DNA of 64,000 nt, taken from the NCBI RefSeq assembly GCF_002099425.1, contig NW_018343954.1:21723501-21787500 (forward strand). Direction: 5' to 3'. The translations under genes and the position numbers were made by a program. Under the pieces are notes generated by a model that was given only the letters and a program-made list of their open reading frames with translations, was not told where the DNA came from and ran no database searches. Below are positions 20,815-32,150 of the stretch, piece by piece. Positions within the stretch are counted from its first letter, which is position 1. Each line of letters opens with the position of its first letter. Source of the DNA: Phascolarctos cinereus (taxonomy: Eukaryota; Chordata; Mammalia; Diprotodontia; Phascolarctidae).

Positions 20815-20995
20815 GAGGAGAGGAGAGAGAGGGAAGAAGAAGGGGGAATGAGAGAGAGGGTAGGGAAGAAGGAGGGGGAGGGAAAGGGGAGAGTTTATTT
20901 CTTGAGGCAGGCACTGTGTTAAGTGTTTTTGGATACAAATACTGGTTAGAAAGACAGCCTTGCCCTCAGGGGAGTGCATGTGGTTAAAAGCTGCA
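20815..20995 (+). mobile_element. GA-rich tract and a second 5' part of the unnamed repeat
   Basis: A GA-rich tract (about 20815-20893) precedes 'ggcaggcactgtgttaagtg' and 'cttgccctcaggggagtgca', the same start block as at 20480-20620. Two starts in 500 bases on one strand suggest two separate old insertions or a local duplication. Confidence 0.5.
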
Positions 20996-22480
20996 GCATG
21001 GTCTTGATCCTATGGTATTTCTACTACTTTATGGGAGGCAAACAACTGTTTATTGGTCTTGAATGAATATTCTGTTACCTGAGCTTGCCTATTTACTTAT
21101 GCCCTTGCTGAGTTGCATCCCAGATTAATCTCTTCAACACCTTCCTGCCATTTACTTGGACAACCTCTGGCTGATTTCTCCTCATTCGGTTCCGATTTTC
21201 CTAAAGGTTTGCTTCGTGCACCTTGATTATGCCTTTAGCTCTCAACTGACTTCTGGGGTAGCTGGCTATTTAGTTTACTACTAAAACTCTTAATACAATC
21301 ATTATTAAGCTATGGATTACCACAGTGAATCTGCTTCTGACTCTACTTCATTCTCTCTTTCCTCTTCCTATAAGGGAAAATATTAAGCAGGCATAACATA
21401 TAAAATAATCCTTAGTTGTTGTTGTTGTTGTTGTTTTGAGTGTATGTGTGTGTGTGTGCACGTGCCTACACTTGTTTTTATAAAGACTAAATGATCTTAA
21501 TTGATTTATGCACCTTTTCCCAGTCACTTCATCACTGTATCCTACTCACACCTGTCTTGTCAATTTTCCCTTATATTCTTAGAGCCAAGGAATGCCAACC
21601 TACACCAACATAAAGATGAAACATATTATCATTCCTTTCTGGTACATTATACTTATCAGTCCGTAATAGTGTATTTTGTACATCTACTATCTGCCAAGTA
21701 CTATGTGACATTTTGGTGTATATAAGCAAGCATCAGACAAGGGCTGATCTAATATTTTAATGACTTACGTTTGGTAAGATTAAGAGTAGAGTTTGTAGGC
21801 ACAAAGAATATTCAGAGTGAACAATGATCGATCATAAATATCAATTCAGACTCTAAGTACTACAGGAGGAGTTTGGAGAGAGAAGAATTTTCATATAGAT
21901 TGGAAAAGTGAGCAAGAAGATTCAGGAGAGTAATTCATACTATTTTTTTTAATTGCAAAAAACAAACTTTAAAAGACTAGAGGACTCTGATCAATATAAT
22001 GAATAACTATGATTCCAGAGCACCAGTGATGAAGAATGCTACCCATCCTTTGATATAAATATGATAGGTTCAATATACATAATGTGCTATACATTTTTAG
22101 ACATGGCTTGTAGGGGAATTTGTTTGCTTGACCATTAACATTTGTTACAAAGGTTTTTTTTTTGTTTTGTTTTGTTTTTCCTTTTATGCTAAGGGGAAGA
22201 GAAGTGGGAGTGAGATAAAATATATCTTATTAATTGAAATAATATTTAATTAAAAGAAAACATTTCATGGAGGAGATGTAACATAAACTAAGCCTTCAGT
22301 GGGTAGGCTTTGAATAGGAAAAGAAGAAAATAAAGCATATGTCAGACTACAGAGTGGCATGAACAAAAAAAAATGATTTTTTTTCTTTTTTGTAGCATGT
22401 GTAGAAGACAGTAAAGTGACTAGCATGACTGGTACAAACAACTCTTATTGGAAAGCAAAGGGAAATGAATTATTTCATAT
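20996..22480. other. No gene; GTT and TG runs at 21416-21465
   Basis: The stretch 21100-21250 has slightly more CpG than its surroundings but no CpG-island density. TTTTG units occur at 22160-22185. Open frames are short and motif-free. Confidence 0.4.
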
Positions 22481-22484
22481 CATT

Positions 22485-22680
22485 ATAAACCTAGTGCTTA
22501 AAGGGACCTTAGACATCATCCACTCCAATACCATCATTTTACCAAAGATGAAACAGACAAAGAGAAGCTATGACTTTTGTAGGATCCTATAGGTAGTTAA
22601 GAGTAAGCTGGGATTTTAATTAAAGTCTTGTGACTCCAAGGTCAGTCTTCTCTCCACTCCACTGGGTTAGATGGGCATGG
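22485..22680 (-). mobile_element. tRNA-headed MIR-like SINE, antisense
   Basis: 'cttaaagggaccttagacat', 'catcattttaccaaagatga', 'agtaagctgggattttaatt' and 'ttctctccactccactgg' give the antisense order of the SINE type with the 'ggtcccttccagctct' tail. Confidence 0.65.
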
Positions 22681-23059
22681 AAATCAAGGCAAAGAAATAA
22701 TTTTAGGTTTTCCATCAGAGAAGTTATATGAAGAAAATGGTATTTCAGGAAAAGTAATATGTCAACAGTATGTAAAATAATTTGGAAGAATAAGATATAG
22801 AGGAGAAAAGAAGTCCAGTAGAACGTTGGGTTTGCTAAAATGATGCTCTTGAATTAAATAAATATAAATTTTTTGCTTGTTGCTTTTCTTTTGACCAATT
22901 AAGGTTATATTGAAATCTTATTCTCATTTCCACTGTGTTAGCCATTTCTACTAATTTGCTTTAGAAAAATAAAAAAACCCTGAGCTTAAACTGAGTCCAT
23001 TCAATGCAAAAACTCTTCAAATTACCTTTTCTCTTCAAATCTTTTCAAATGATCTCTTT

Positions 23060-23245
23060 AAATTATCATTTATTTATGTATTAGTGTCCATGCTCTACAC
23101 CCTTGCCCTCTAGTAGTTGTGAGCTCCATGAAGGTAGGAGTTGTAGAATTTCTCTTTTTATACTCCTTGTGCCTAGTATAGTGCCTTGGAGATGGTGAGT
23201 ATCTTATTAGTCTATGTTGAATTGAATTGAATTTCTTCCCACAAA
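23060..23245 (+). mobile_element. L2 LINE 3' end
   Basis: 'gttgtgagctccatgaaggt', 'actccttgtgcctagtatag' and 'tgccttggagatggtgagta' are the L2 end blocks. Confidence 0.7.
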
Positions 23246-23339
23246 ATTTTATGGCATGTGTCTATGCAGAGATTTTTCTAATGATATGGTTCCTTGCAGA
23301 TCTATACTGAAACTACCAATACAAAATACTCTTGCTGTT

Positions 23340-23465
23340 CAGAAGATGTTTTTAACCTATCTATCCTCGCTTCTCTCCAAATTGTACTTAGGGCAATTTA
23401 AGTACTTAGCACAGGGTCTGTCATATAGTAGATGCTTAATTAATATTTATTGATTAATTGATTAT
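23340..23465 (+). mobile_element. Second L2 LINE 3' end
   Basis: 'aagtacttagcacagggtct', 'catatagtagatgcttaatt' and 'tatttattgattaattgatt' form another L2 terminus only about 100 bases after the first. Confidence 0.65.
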
Positions 23466-25160
23466 AAGCATTACAATCCTGTTTATATGGAAGGGAAATT
23501 CAGGTCCATCAGAGGACCTTAAATGAGGACAGGGAACACATCAATGATATTAACAAGCTGAAGCTCATTTTCAGATTTGGCTTTTTGGCCTCAAAGTGAA
23601 GGGGTAAGTGTAAGGCAGAGATAAAGTGAAGGCAGAGTTGGAAATAAGGGAGAAGTGGCACTTTGAGTGGAACAGAGTACATGAAGTGAGAAACCCCCCA
23701 AATTTAGAAGGTGCTGACAGCAGTTAAAGTGCTGCAATATTATAGAAAACAAGAATGCTTAGGAAGAATAATTAGTTAAAAACAGGATACTACCATCTGT
23801 GAGCTGAGTGGAGCTCCTTGGCTATTTCCCTTCTCTCATACCACCACTCCGTATTATGTCCTTCATGGCAGAAGTCTTACGCAAGTGTATCAGGGTCCCA
23901 GTATCCCTTCTGTGGTACAATATCCCTCACATACACTGAATCTGGGTGTGTTTCAAGCTGCTTCCTCTAGCCAATTTTTGGTAATTGCCTCTGGCCCAGT
24001 GATTCTTATTTAGGGCTCTGAGTGAAGGAGAGCCAGAGGAAGTGAGGCTCAGTTTAGATATAGTCACTGCCTGTTAAAGAATCCTTTGATGTTAATTTGG
24101 ACTCTTCCTCATTTTATGCTTTAAGATTGAAATATCTTAATCACATCTTCCACCACACTTACCATTTCTCCATTTCAGTCTGCTCCAAGAATCACCAAGT
24201 AAGAATGAAATTACTTGGAGAAATGCCTCTTCTTTTGTGGGCCAATGTAATCCCTCTAAGAGCTTCTTTGAAGACAAAGGCTTCACAGTAATTAGTGTCA
24301 TGGGCTATATATATGCTGACGATTTGTATAGCACTGAATATATTCTTTGATTAGGTCAACATCATTTTGAAATTTAATTTTTAGTTAATGCCTCTAAGGA
24401 CATAAGCAAACATGAAGTGGTTGACACTGGGAAGATGAACTGGGAGGAGGAGGCTAACGAGCAAGGTGTTTGCTATATTCTACCATTACAGAACTGCATG
24501 AGGCAAACCCCTCTCACTCCTGAGTAGCAGTATTTCAAAGCTGCTTTCTTCTGAATTAGGTATTAAGAGGAAGGACCTAACAAGGCCCTGTTGTTCCAAA
24601 AGCTTAGTGTTGCTCTAGTATTTTTGTTTAGGCTAAAGAACAGGCGTGTAAAAACAAACATTTGAAAATGAAAATTATTGATGTAATGAACCCTATGCCA
24701 TATATAAATATAAATAAATCAATGCAAATGGAAGAGACAATTATTATTAAACACAATTATTTAATCTAGCAGGTAGTACTTTTGTTTTGACAATAAACCA
24801 TTGAAGACATCTATCTGGCACCTGCCATGACTCCAGCAGCTCCAGGGCTGCTTAAAAGACCCAAAAGGTTCAGATTTATAGGTCCTATATCTCCAGGTAT
24901 CAAAATACATTTAGGAACCAACCCAGGCCCAGATTCTCCCCTCTCCTCTCCCATGTCTGGTTTGAAATGATCTTTCATCTTTTCAATCAGAAAGCAATTA
25001 AGATTTGTTCATGTATTTATATTAAGTGAAAAAAAAAAGTAAGGATAAGCTTATCCAGATATGTGCAGGAGAAATTAGCTAAATAAAGGCCTGGAGACAT
25101 ACACTGCCAATTTTACTTCACATAACTGAAGCCTCATATTATACTTGAAAAAGAATAAAT
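23466..25160. other. No gene recognised
   Basis: 1.7 kb without a repeat I can name. A pyrimidine tract plus AG next to GTAAGAATG (about 24165-24205) resembles a tiny exon but is not supported. Frames are short and motif-free. Confidence 0.45.
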
Positions 25161-25163
25161 TAG

Positions 25164-25315
25164 GGGCACCTAGGTGGTGTAACGGTTAGAGCACTGGCCC
25201 TGGAGTCAGGAGGCCTGACTTCAAATCCGGACTCACACACTTGCCACTCATTAGCTATGTCATTGCTGAGCAAGTCATTTTACCCCATTGCCTAGCCCAA
25301 AAGGGGGGAAAAAAT
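25164..25315 (+). mobile_element. Marsupial tRNA-derived SINE, complete
   Basis: It starts 'ggggcacctaggtggtgtaa', has 'agagcactggccctggagtc' and 'gacttcaaatccggactcac', and ends 'ttaccccattgcctagccca' with a G/A-rich tail. AAATTAG on the left and AAATTAC on the right may be the target duplication. Moderately diverged. Confidence 0.85.
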
Positions 25316-26070
25316 TACTCAGATTAGGGGAGAGAAGTGATATTTTTGGTCCAGCAAATAATTTTAAAGGTAAATACTGAAAACGGAGAATGACAGGATC
25401 ATGTCAGGGATTTATAACAGAGAAAATACAACAACCATCTATGGGGTTTCCTGGGATCAGCTTTAAGCCATCAAAATATCATGTACTTTTTAGATATAAA
25501 AGTACATATCTGATCATTCTTGTTTAGAATAACCCTGAGATTATGAAAATACACTGAAAGATTCATTATATAAATAATATAAATCTCAAAGAATGATTAG
25601 GTTTAGGATACAGTATAGAAACATATACTAATATGATAACATTTTAAAAATGTTTAAAACTTGAAATAAAATGGGAATTCTGACCATCCCCCAATTAACC
25701 TATAAATTAAGTCCCTCAACATCAGACACCTGGAGCATTCCATTGACTTGGTATTTCAGTTTCAGAGGGTGTTTGATCCTTATTTAAAAACAAAAGACAG
25801 GAGGGTGAAAGGGGCATATCAATATCAGAAAACAAGCCTACCTAATAGTTTGTTTTTGTCAAACAAAGGGTAGGTAGATCTTCCTCTGTACCAAATGATT
25901 TTTGTATGTCACTGCCTTAAGGCAGAGAGATGAACTCTCTTTCTCAAGGTCTCTGTTAGCCCAAGGGATTCTTATGAACAGGCAGAAAAATCAAATCTGC
26001 TTTCACTAACTGTACTGGAAACTTTGCCTTCCACAAGTCAAGAAGGTTCTCTATCAGATAGCTAGTTTAT
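25316..26070. other. No gene recognised
   Basis: No supported feature. Confidence 0.4.
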
Positions 26071-26120
26071 AGTTAATGGCTAATATATTCACTTTCACTT
26101 CCAATAGGTTATCTCTTGAG

Positions 26121-26384
26121 ACAGATAGGTAACCTAGTGTTTAGGACATTGGGCCTGGACTCAGGAAGACTGGAGTTTAAATATGGCCTCAGACAATTAC
26201 TATGTGACCCTAGGTAAGTCACTTAAAATCTGTTTGCCTCAGTTTCCTCAACTGTAAGTGGGGGATAATAACAGTACCTACCTTGCAGGGTTGTTGTAAG
26301 GATCAAATAAGATATTTGAAAAGAACTGAGCACAGTTCCTGGCACATAGTAGGTACTATATAAATGTTTATTCCTCTTAAAATC
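26121..26384 (+). mobile_element. MIR-type CORE-SINE, nearly complete
   Basis: The head, core and tail are all present: 'gggcctggactcaggaagac', 'tgtgaccctaggtaagtcac', 'gtttgcctcagtttcctcaa', 'gcagggttgttgtaaggatc' and 'cctggcacatagtaggtact'. It is flanked by unusually long imperfect direct repeats (26075-26120 and 26385-26430). Confidence 0.85.
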
Positions 26385-26544
26385 AATGGCTGATGTAATT
26401 ATTTTCATTTTCACTAGGTTTTCTCATGAACACGAATATTAATCCAAAAAATAAGATAATGAACCTCTAATTCTTCAATCCTTTGAAGACTTTAAATTTG
26501 ATAGGCATGCGAATTCAGATCTCAATTCATCTATAGCTCAGTAA

Positions 26545-26757
26545 GAATTGCTAAGTAGTGCAGTAGATAGAGTGACAGGCCTGGTGTCAGGAAGACTCAT
26601 CTTCCTGAGTTCAAATCTGTGCAGTCCTGGGCAAGTCACTTAACCCTCTTTGCCTCAGTTCCTTATCTGGAGAAAGAAATGGCAAAGTACCACGGTATCT
26701 TTGCCAATGACCCCTAATAGGGTAACAAAGCCGGACAAGACTGAACAACAACAAAAT
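26545..26757 (+). mobile_element. SINE with BovB/RTE-like tail
   Basis: A tRNA-derived head ('tagagtgacaggcctggtgt') and 'gcaagtcacttaaccctctt' are followed by 'gaaatggcaaagtaccacgg', 'gtatctttgccaatgacccc' and the tail 'ggacaagactgaacaacaac'. The tail matches the BovB end (...GTCGGACATGACTGA). AATTGCT occurs just before and just after, a 7-base target duplication. Confidence 0.8.
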
Positions 26758-26768
26758 AAATTGCTGTG

Positions 26769-26875
26769 ACAAAAAAAAAGAGAGAGAAAGTGAGAGTGTT
26801 TGTGTGTGTTTGTATGTGTGTGTGTGAGAGAGAACAGAGAGACAGAGACAGACAGAGAGAGAGAAAACAAGATAA
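26769..26875. repeat. AG/TG compound simple repeat
   Basis: Runs of GA, TG and GA units follow the SINE tail. They explain three overlapping minus-strand frames of 66-124 codons rich in Ser, Leu, His and Thr. Confidence 0.9.
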
Positions 26876-27194
26876 GAAAAGAAAAGACAAATTAAAAAAA
26901 AAACCAACAACCAAAAAACAAACACCCTGAAACCAACCTTCTGGTCATTAGCTTCTGCCAATTTTGACTGGCTTTCCAACAACAAACCAAAGCAAATCTA
27001 ATGCTTTTTATGATCTATCAGACCTTGTGCTCTGCTAAGCAGAGACCTTAAGAACCTTGGGTCATCACCATGACATGATTAGGCATAGGAATTGTCCTTA
27101 ATAAAAAGCATTATCAAGTGACTCAACAGAATAACATAGAACAAATGTAATGCAGTAGGAATTCTAATGAGTTTTCAGAAAGATGAGAGTCCAA

Positions 27195-27345
27195 CACTAT
27201 ATTTATTAGCTATGTGTCACTGAGCTAGTTAGGTAACCTCTCTGAGTCACTTTCTTCACCCCTAAAATGGGGATATTTACAATACCTATCTCAAATGATT
27301 GAAGTAAGGAAAGTAATTTGTAAGTTATAAAATACTATATATATG
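27195..27345 (+). mobile_element. MIR-type SINE, partial
   Basis: 'taggtaacctctctgagtca', 'tcacccctaaaatggggata' and 'cctatctcaaatgattgaag' keep the MIR order. Confidence 0.6.
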
Positions 27346-27409
27346 TACACAACTATAATAATAATAATTTATAAATATAAAATGGTGCTTAATAAGGCAA
27401 TATGATGAT

Positions 27410-27660
27410 TTTGAAGTAGCTGATGGTGCAAAGGATAGCATGCTGGGTTTGGAATCAGCAAAACCCTCCTTCAAATCTGTTCTCAGATAATTAATAGCTG
27501 GGTGTTTGCCTCAGGTTCCCCAACTGTAAAATGGAGATAATAATAACACCTGCCTCATAAGTTGTTGTGAGGATCAACTAAAGTTATACATGTTAAAAAA
27601 AAAAAGCTTAGCTCAGTACATGACATATAATAGGAACTATATAAATGCTTATTCACTTTC
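27410..27660 (+). mobile_element. MIR-type CORE-SINE
   Basis: 'aggatagcatgctgggtttg', 'gtttgcctcaggttccccaa', 'cctgcctcataagttgttgt' and 'ctatataaatgcttattcac' show all parts, with an internal A-run at 27596-27607. Confidence 0.75.
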
Positions 27661-27759
27661 CCCTTCCCATATTTTTGTTATTAATGTTTATGAATTAGAG
27701 ACACCTATAATTGTTTATAGGAAAATCTATTTGATCCCACAGATCCTATAATGGCTGGG

Positions 27760-28850
27760 GTAGGAGAATGGGGCAGAAAAACCACCTGGCCTACAGAATT
27801 TGGAGAAGGCCCTGAAGACCACAATGCTTTTCATCTAAATGATCCAAGGAGACCTGAAACCTGCCAAGCTCTGATTTCAGACATCAGGGAAGTGGAAACC
27901 ATAGACAGGAGAACAGGAAATTGAGGTCAAGAATCAGTGGTACAGGAAAAAGTGTAGAGTAGCTCAATTGCAAATTTCCAAACTAGGAGCTATGACTGGA
28001 GATACAAATAAATTAAAAAGATCTTAAGCAATATGAAAAAATTATTATAGGTCCAGAAATACCCAAGACGTAAACCAAGAAAAAGAGGTGATCTCCACAA
28101 CTAAAAGCAAAACTATAGAAGAAAAGGTAAAGAAAAAAAGGCTAAGTTACAAGGACTGTAAGATATGAGTACCTAGAAAACGTTAAGAAGAGATTAAAAA
28201 ATACAATTTTAAGTGAAATAAAAACTTTAGTGGAAAGACTGTAAAGGAGAATATTAACTTATAAAAAAGAGAGAATTAAAAAAACTTACAAGTAATGTAC
28301 AAAAATGTAGCAAACAGAACTTGGATTTCATAAGACAAAAAGAAATATTAGAACAAAATTAAAAAGCTTTCATCAAATATGTGAAGTATTTATGATTTTT
28401 TTGAACTGACTAGAAAACAGATCAAGGATATAATTCAAGAAATATCAGGTTACCTGCAAACAACCACCAAATGTATCAACTGAGATACCATATTTCAAAG
28501 GATCATTAATGAAAACCATCTAGATCTATTAGAACCAGAAATCAAAATGAGACTAGAATCTCCCAGTCACCTCCAAAAAGAAACTTCCAAATGACAAGTG
28601 CCAGGAATATCATAGTCATAATACAGAAATTCTAGTTCAAAGAACAAATTATTTAAGGAATCAGAAAGTAAAAGCTTGACTACCAAAGAACAATGGTCAA
28701 GATAGTAACTATTATAAAGAACAGAAAATCTTTGAATACTATATTCCAAAAATATAAAGGTAAATACTTATCATCAAGAAGAACTTAACCTATGAGATAG
28801 AAATTGAGAAAATAAAGAAAAATGAATAAAACTTTAATTATAAAGCTAAG
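27760..28850 (+). mobile_element. Old L1, 5' UTR and ORF1 relic
   Basis: A GA-rich leader ('gatccaaggagacctgaaac') passes into A-rich sequence resembling L1 ORF1. Lys/Glu/Asn-rich degenerate frames are followed by 'gtgccaggaatatcatagtc' and 'attctagttcaaagaacaaa', which resemble the start of the ORF1 RNA-binding part in marsupial L1. No frame stays open. It is older than the L1 copies at 6970-13090 and 37190-41395. The call is tentative. Confidence 0.4.
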
Positions 28851-29084
28851 CATTTTTGGGGGAAAGAAGTAAATATAATAGATAAACCTATTAGCTAATC
28901 TAATGAAAAAGAGAGAAGGAAAAATAAAATTGCCAAATTGGAAATAGTTCCAAATTGCTTTCTGGAATGGACAGATCATAAGTTACACACACACAAAAAT
29001 AAGAATTTACATTTGGGATTTCTAAGTTTTCAGTAGCAGTAGATGAATGAGTATATAAATGCATGAATGAAAACACATTTTTAA

Positions 29085-29170
29085 GCTTTTAATCTAAAAT
29101 CATTGTGTCAAGTGTTGGGAACAAAAATAGGAAAGATAGTCCTGATCCTTCAGAAGCTTACATTCTAATT
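29085..29170 (+). mobile_element. Unnamed ancient repeat, 5' part
   Basis: 'gtgttgggaacaaaaatagg' and 'ttcagaagcttacattctaa' match the start blocks at 47110-47200. Confidence 0.5.
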
Positions 29171-29329
29171 AATGGAAAGAATGCTTTGCTTTGTTGCTTT
29201 GTGAATTCATAGGGATGATAAATATAATAAAGGTCAATAGACTGACATTCTAATGCAAATTAATAATTTGGGTGGTAGGAGATAAAGATTTATTTCTGCT
29301 TTCAAGAACAAAATACCCACATCTGAGAA

Positions 29330-29800
29330 TATCTTTGGAATAAGGAAGGTGTGGATTTGCACACTACCTTAAACACTAGCTGAGTGATCCTACTTAAGGA
29401 AGTAATTTTTTGGTGTTGTTCAGTTGTTTTTCAGTTTTGTCTGACCCTTCATGAACCCATTTGAGGTTTTCATGGCAAAGATACTGGACTGGTTTTCCAT
29501 TTCCTTGTCCAGCTCATTTTACAGATGAGGTAACTGAGGCAAACAGGCTTAAGTGACTTGGCAAAGGTCACATGGCTAGTAAGTGTCTGAGGCCAGATTT
29601 TGAGGTCAGTAAGATAAGTCTTCTTGACTGCAGGCCCTTGACTTTACACTGGTTGCCACTGAGGTGCCCAAGCAAGTAATTTGACCTCTCAGCTTTTCTG
29701 TGTCTTTAAAGAGGGAACAATAGTACCTATAGGCTTTATCTCACAGGGATGTTTTAAGGATCAAAAAAGGTAATCCATATAGGGCTCTTTGAAAACCTTG
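29330..29800 (+). mobile_element. MIR-type SINE split by a younger SINE
   Basis: The MIR runs from 'gatttgcacactaccttaaa' to the nine-base AAGTAATTT. After the inserted element it resumes at the second AAGTAATTT with 'gacctctcagcttttctgtg' and 'tcacagggatgttttaagga'. Confidence 0.75.
29409..29673 (-). mobile_element. SINE with BovB/RTE-like tail, inserted in MIR
   Basis: In antisense it shows the tail 'ttcagttgtttttcagtttt', then 'actggactggttttccattt', 'aggtaactgaggcaaacagg', 'catggctagtaagtgtctga' and the head 'ggttgccactgaggtgccca'. It is bounded by perfect AAGTAATTT repeats (29400-29408 and 29674-29682). Confidence 0.9.
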
Positions 29801-29999
29801 AATCAACCAATAGAGAATTCCTTTATATTCTCACTTAAGAATACCAAACAGAGTAAAATCTTCCCTAGGCTCTTTATTTGTGCTATATAATTTTCTCTTT
29901 GACCCTTGAAGAGGTTAGGGTTTTGAAGGGACACTTGACTCCTCTATCTAATATAATAGCTTCGTAATTGATTAGCCTTTTGTATTTAATAATTATGTA

Positions 30000-30072
30000 T
30001 ATTTACTATTTAAAGCTCTGAGGATACAAAGAAAAAAAAAGGAACCAGGCCCTGTCATCAAGAAGTTTGCAT
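30000..30072 (+). mobile_element. Unnamed ancient repeat, 5' fragment
   Basis: 'gctctgaggatacaaagaaa' and 'ctgtcatcaagaagtttgca' match the same block at 47130-47195. Confidence 0.4.
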
Positions 30073-30074
30073 TC

Positions 30075-30225
30075 TTTTCTATTCAATCTTCTTGATCTCT
30101 CTGAAAAGTTTGAATCTATTGAGCACCTTGTCCTTTCAATGATTTTTATTAAACTATTTATTGTCTCCAAGTCTTCCTATTTATTTAACTATTCCATCTT
30201 AAATAGGATTACATTAATTAACAGT
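30075..30225 (+). mobile_element. L2 reverse-transcriptase fragment
   Basis: 'tcttcttgatctctctgaaa' and 'gaatctattgagcaccttgt' correspond to the L2 ORF2 stretch encoding a DLSxAFDxxDHxxL-like segment. The fragment is short and no longer coding. Confidence 0.5.
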
Positions 30226-30470
30226 AAATCCAGAAAATGCCATAGTTCTAGTACACATGATATTCAACAAAGTACTTGATGATCTTTCTCTTTATATACT
30301 TGTGGACAGAATAGAGAAATGTATTAACATGTGACAGAGCAATTATACATTAAGAATGTTGTCAACCATCTTCAACCTGGTACAGGTCTTCTGTTGAAAG
30401 GCCAAGTGTTGACCTTGCTCTGGTCAACATTTTTTACGTGACAATGATAAAAATTTGATACTTAGCATGG
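30225..30470 (+). mobile_element. CR1/L3 reverse-transcriptase fragment
   Basis: 'tacttgtggacagaatagag', 'aatgtattaacatgtgacag' and 'ctctggtcaacattttttac' correspond to the CR1/L3 RT region after the catalytic F/YADD-upstream motifs (consensus '...attcttgtggacaagatggag...' and '...ctgttcaacatttttatc...'). It directly abuts the L2 fragment. Frame broken. Confidence 0.55.
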
Positions 30471-31500
30471 TATTATGTACATAGTAGGCTCTCAATCAAT
30501 AAGTCAGTTGAATTGCTCAACAGCAATAAAAATAAAACAAAACAAAACAAACAAGAAAAAAACTATCCAATTGTAAATGGCAAAACCAGGCTAAGGATAC
30601 TACAACATTTAGGTAACAAAGTGCAACTGGATTTTTCACATGGGAAAATCAAGTCTATTTTGAATTAAAAGTGGAATGCTGTTGTATTCCATTCAGTCGT
30701 CTCATTTATGTGGAGTAGATAAATTTCAGTTGAAGTGTTTCAATTTGTGCTATCCCTCCTTAGGAAGCAAATTATTGGTCCTGAGTTTTCTAATTAGACT
30801 TAATTAACCATTTTACTCTGATGAGTTCACTAACATCCCATGATTCCATGTACAATATTATAAATATATAATGAGAGGCATAGAGCACCAATTGTTCATT
30901 TGACTTTCTCCCTCCCCTCTTCTTCCCCCTCCTTCTTCTCTTCCTTTCTGCTTCTATATGTTACATGGAAGCTACTGAATCAGCAACATTCAGGCAACAA
31001 AAGTAGCATTTCAGTTTTGGATTTGAAATTCAATTATGTCCTCAAGCTAGTTTGAGGGTCAGAGTAGAGAAAAAGGTTATCAGCTCTTTCCTTGGCTCCT
31101 TAAGCATTTTTTATATGAAGTCTGCCAACAGTAAGCAAAAAACAATTTGGTCTGACCCTATATTCTATTTATGTCCTAGAAATAAGTCCAGATATTCTTT
31201 TCAATGAGTTATTTGTATTTGTTGTCAGATCCTGTTTTCCTAAATTTCTTGAATTTAATGGGATCTCTTGTGACAGAGAAAGCCAATTTAAGGAAGCCTA
31301 AAATTTCTAGCAAGAAGGCAGTATAAATATTTTTTTTGGTAATGAATATGAAATACTTGGTTCCTCATTATTTTTGTTTTATAATTATAGTTTAAATTCA
31401 TAGAGCGAATTATTTGTAAAATAGATTGGGTAGATTTAAATAGAAAGTAGATTTCCTTGTGGATAGACTGCTAATTAGTGATGTTTACATACACAGCTGA
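30471..31500. other. No gene; AAAAC run at 30532-30552
   Basis: Apart from the AAAAC simple repeat and a pyrimidine tract at 30905-30950, nothing is supported. Confidence 0.4.
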
Positions 31501-31504
31501 CTTC

Positions 31505-31720
31505 CATTGAAATAGAACATTTATGTAGCTTGCATGGATCTTAATAATATTGTGAGGTTCACAGCACAGTATTATTATCCCCAATGCACAGTGAGGGAAT
31601 GAACTGAGGCTCAAAAATGTCACATGACTTGCTCATGCTGAAAAATAAAATTAAATTAAGCCATGGTCCTAACTCCAAATTGAGCACTTTATCCATTGTA
31701 CTTTATAGCTTTTCACACAT
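31505..31720 (-). mobile_element. MIR-type CORE-SINE
   Basis: 'acatttatgtagcttgcatg', 'cagtattattatccccaatg', 'gaactgaggctcaaaaatgt', 'catgacttgctcatgctgaa' and 'gcactttatccattgtactt' give the full antisense order. Confidence 0.75.
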
Positions 31721-31959
31721 TCTCTCGTTACATTGACCTGGTTTTATAATAGAAGTTCCTAATTATTAAAATGGAGGGGGTTGCTTTGGTTTTATACATT
31801 GGACTTTCCATTGCTTTGAATAAAAAAAAAAGGTGACATTTTTTTTTTCTTGTACATAACATTAATATATTTATAAATCATGTTGTGGTGGGTACAAAAT
31901 TAAATTTGAGTGAGAAGACCTTTCTTGGAATGCCAAATCAATTCATTCACATAACAGCA

Positions 31960-32150
31960 ATGTAGGTGTAAAGAGAATTATGATTTTTATATTAATTGAG
32001 TTGAACTCTTTGAGCCCCAGGTTTCAAATCTGTAAAATGATCATTACAATATCTATAACATTTATCTTGCAGAGTTGTTGTGAAAATCAAAATTAATACT
32101 GTAAGTGAAATGCTTTCCAAACCTTAAGGCCTTATATAAACATTAGTTGT
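31960..32150 (+). mobile_element. MIR-type CORE-SINE
   Basis: 'gccccaggtttcaaatctgt', 'atcttgcagagttgttgtga' and 'aaatgctttccaaaccttaa' are the core and tail. Confidence 0.65.

Noticed and set aside
24160-24210. Pyrimidine tract, AG and GTAAGAATG resembling a 20-base exon
   Set aside because: Short splice-like words are frequent in 64 kb and nothing else supports a gene here.
26611-26985. 124-codon minus-strand frame
   Set aside because: It runs through a SINE tail and a GA/TG simple repeat.
28935-28985. Short antisense L1 ORF2-like match (GTTCCAAATTGCTTTCTGGA)
   Set aside because: About 30 bases only; could be a real L1 scrap but too short to list as an element.
30361-30440. Clustered inverted repeats (GTTGACC...GGTCAAC, ACCTG-GTA-CAGGT)
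   Set aside because: They fall inside a CR1/L3 RT relic and are short enough to be chance; no hairpin RNA context.
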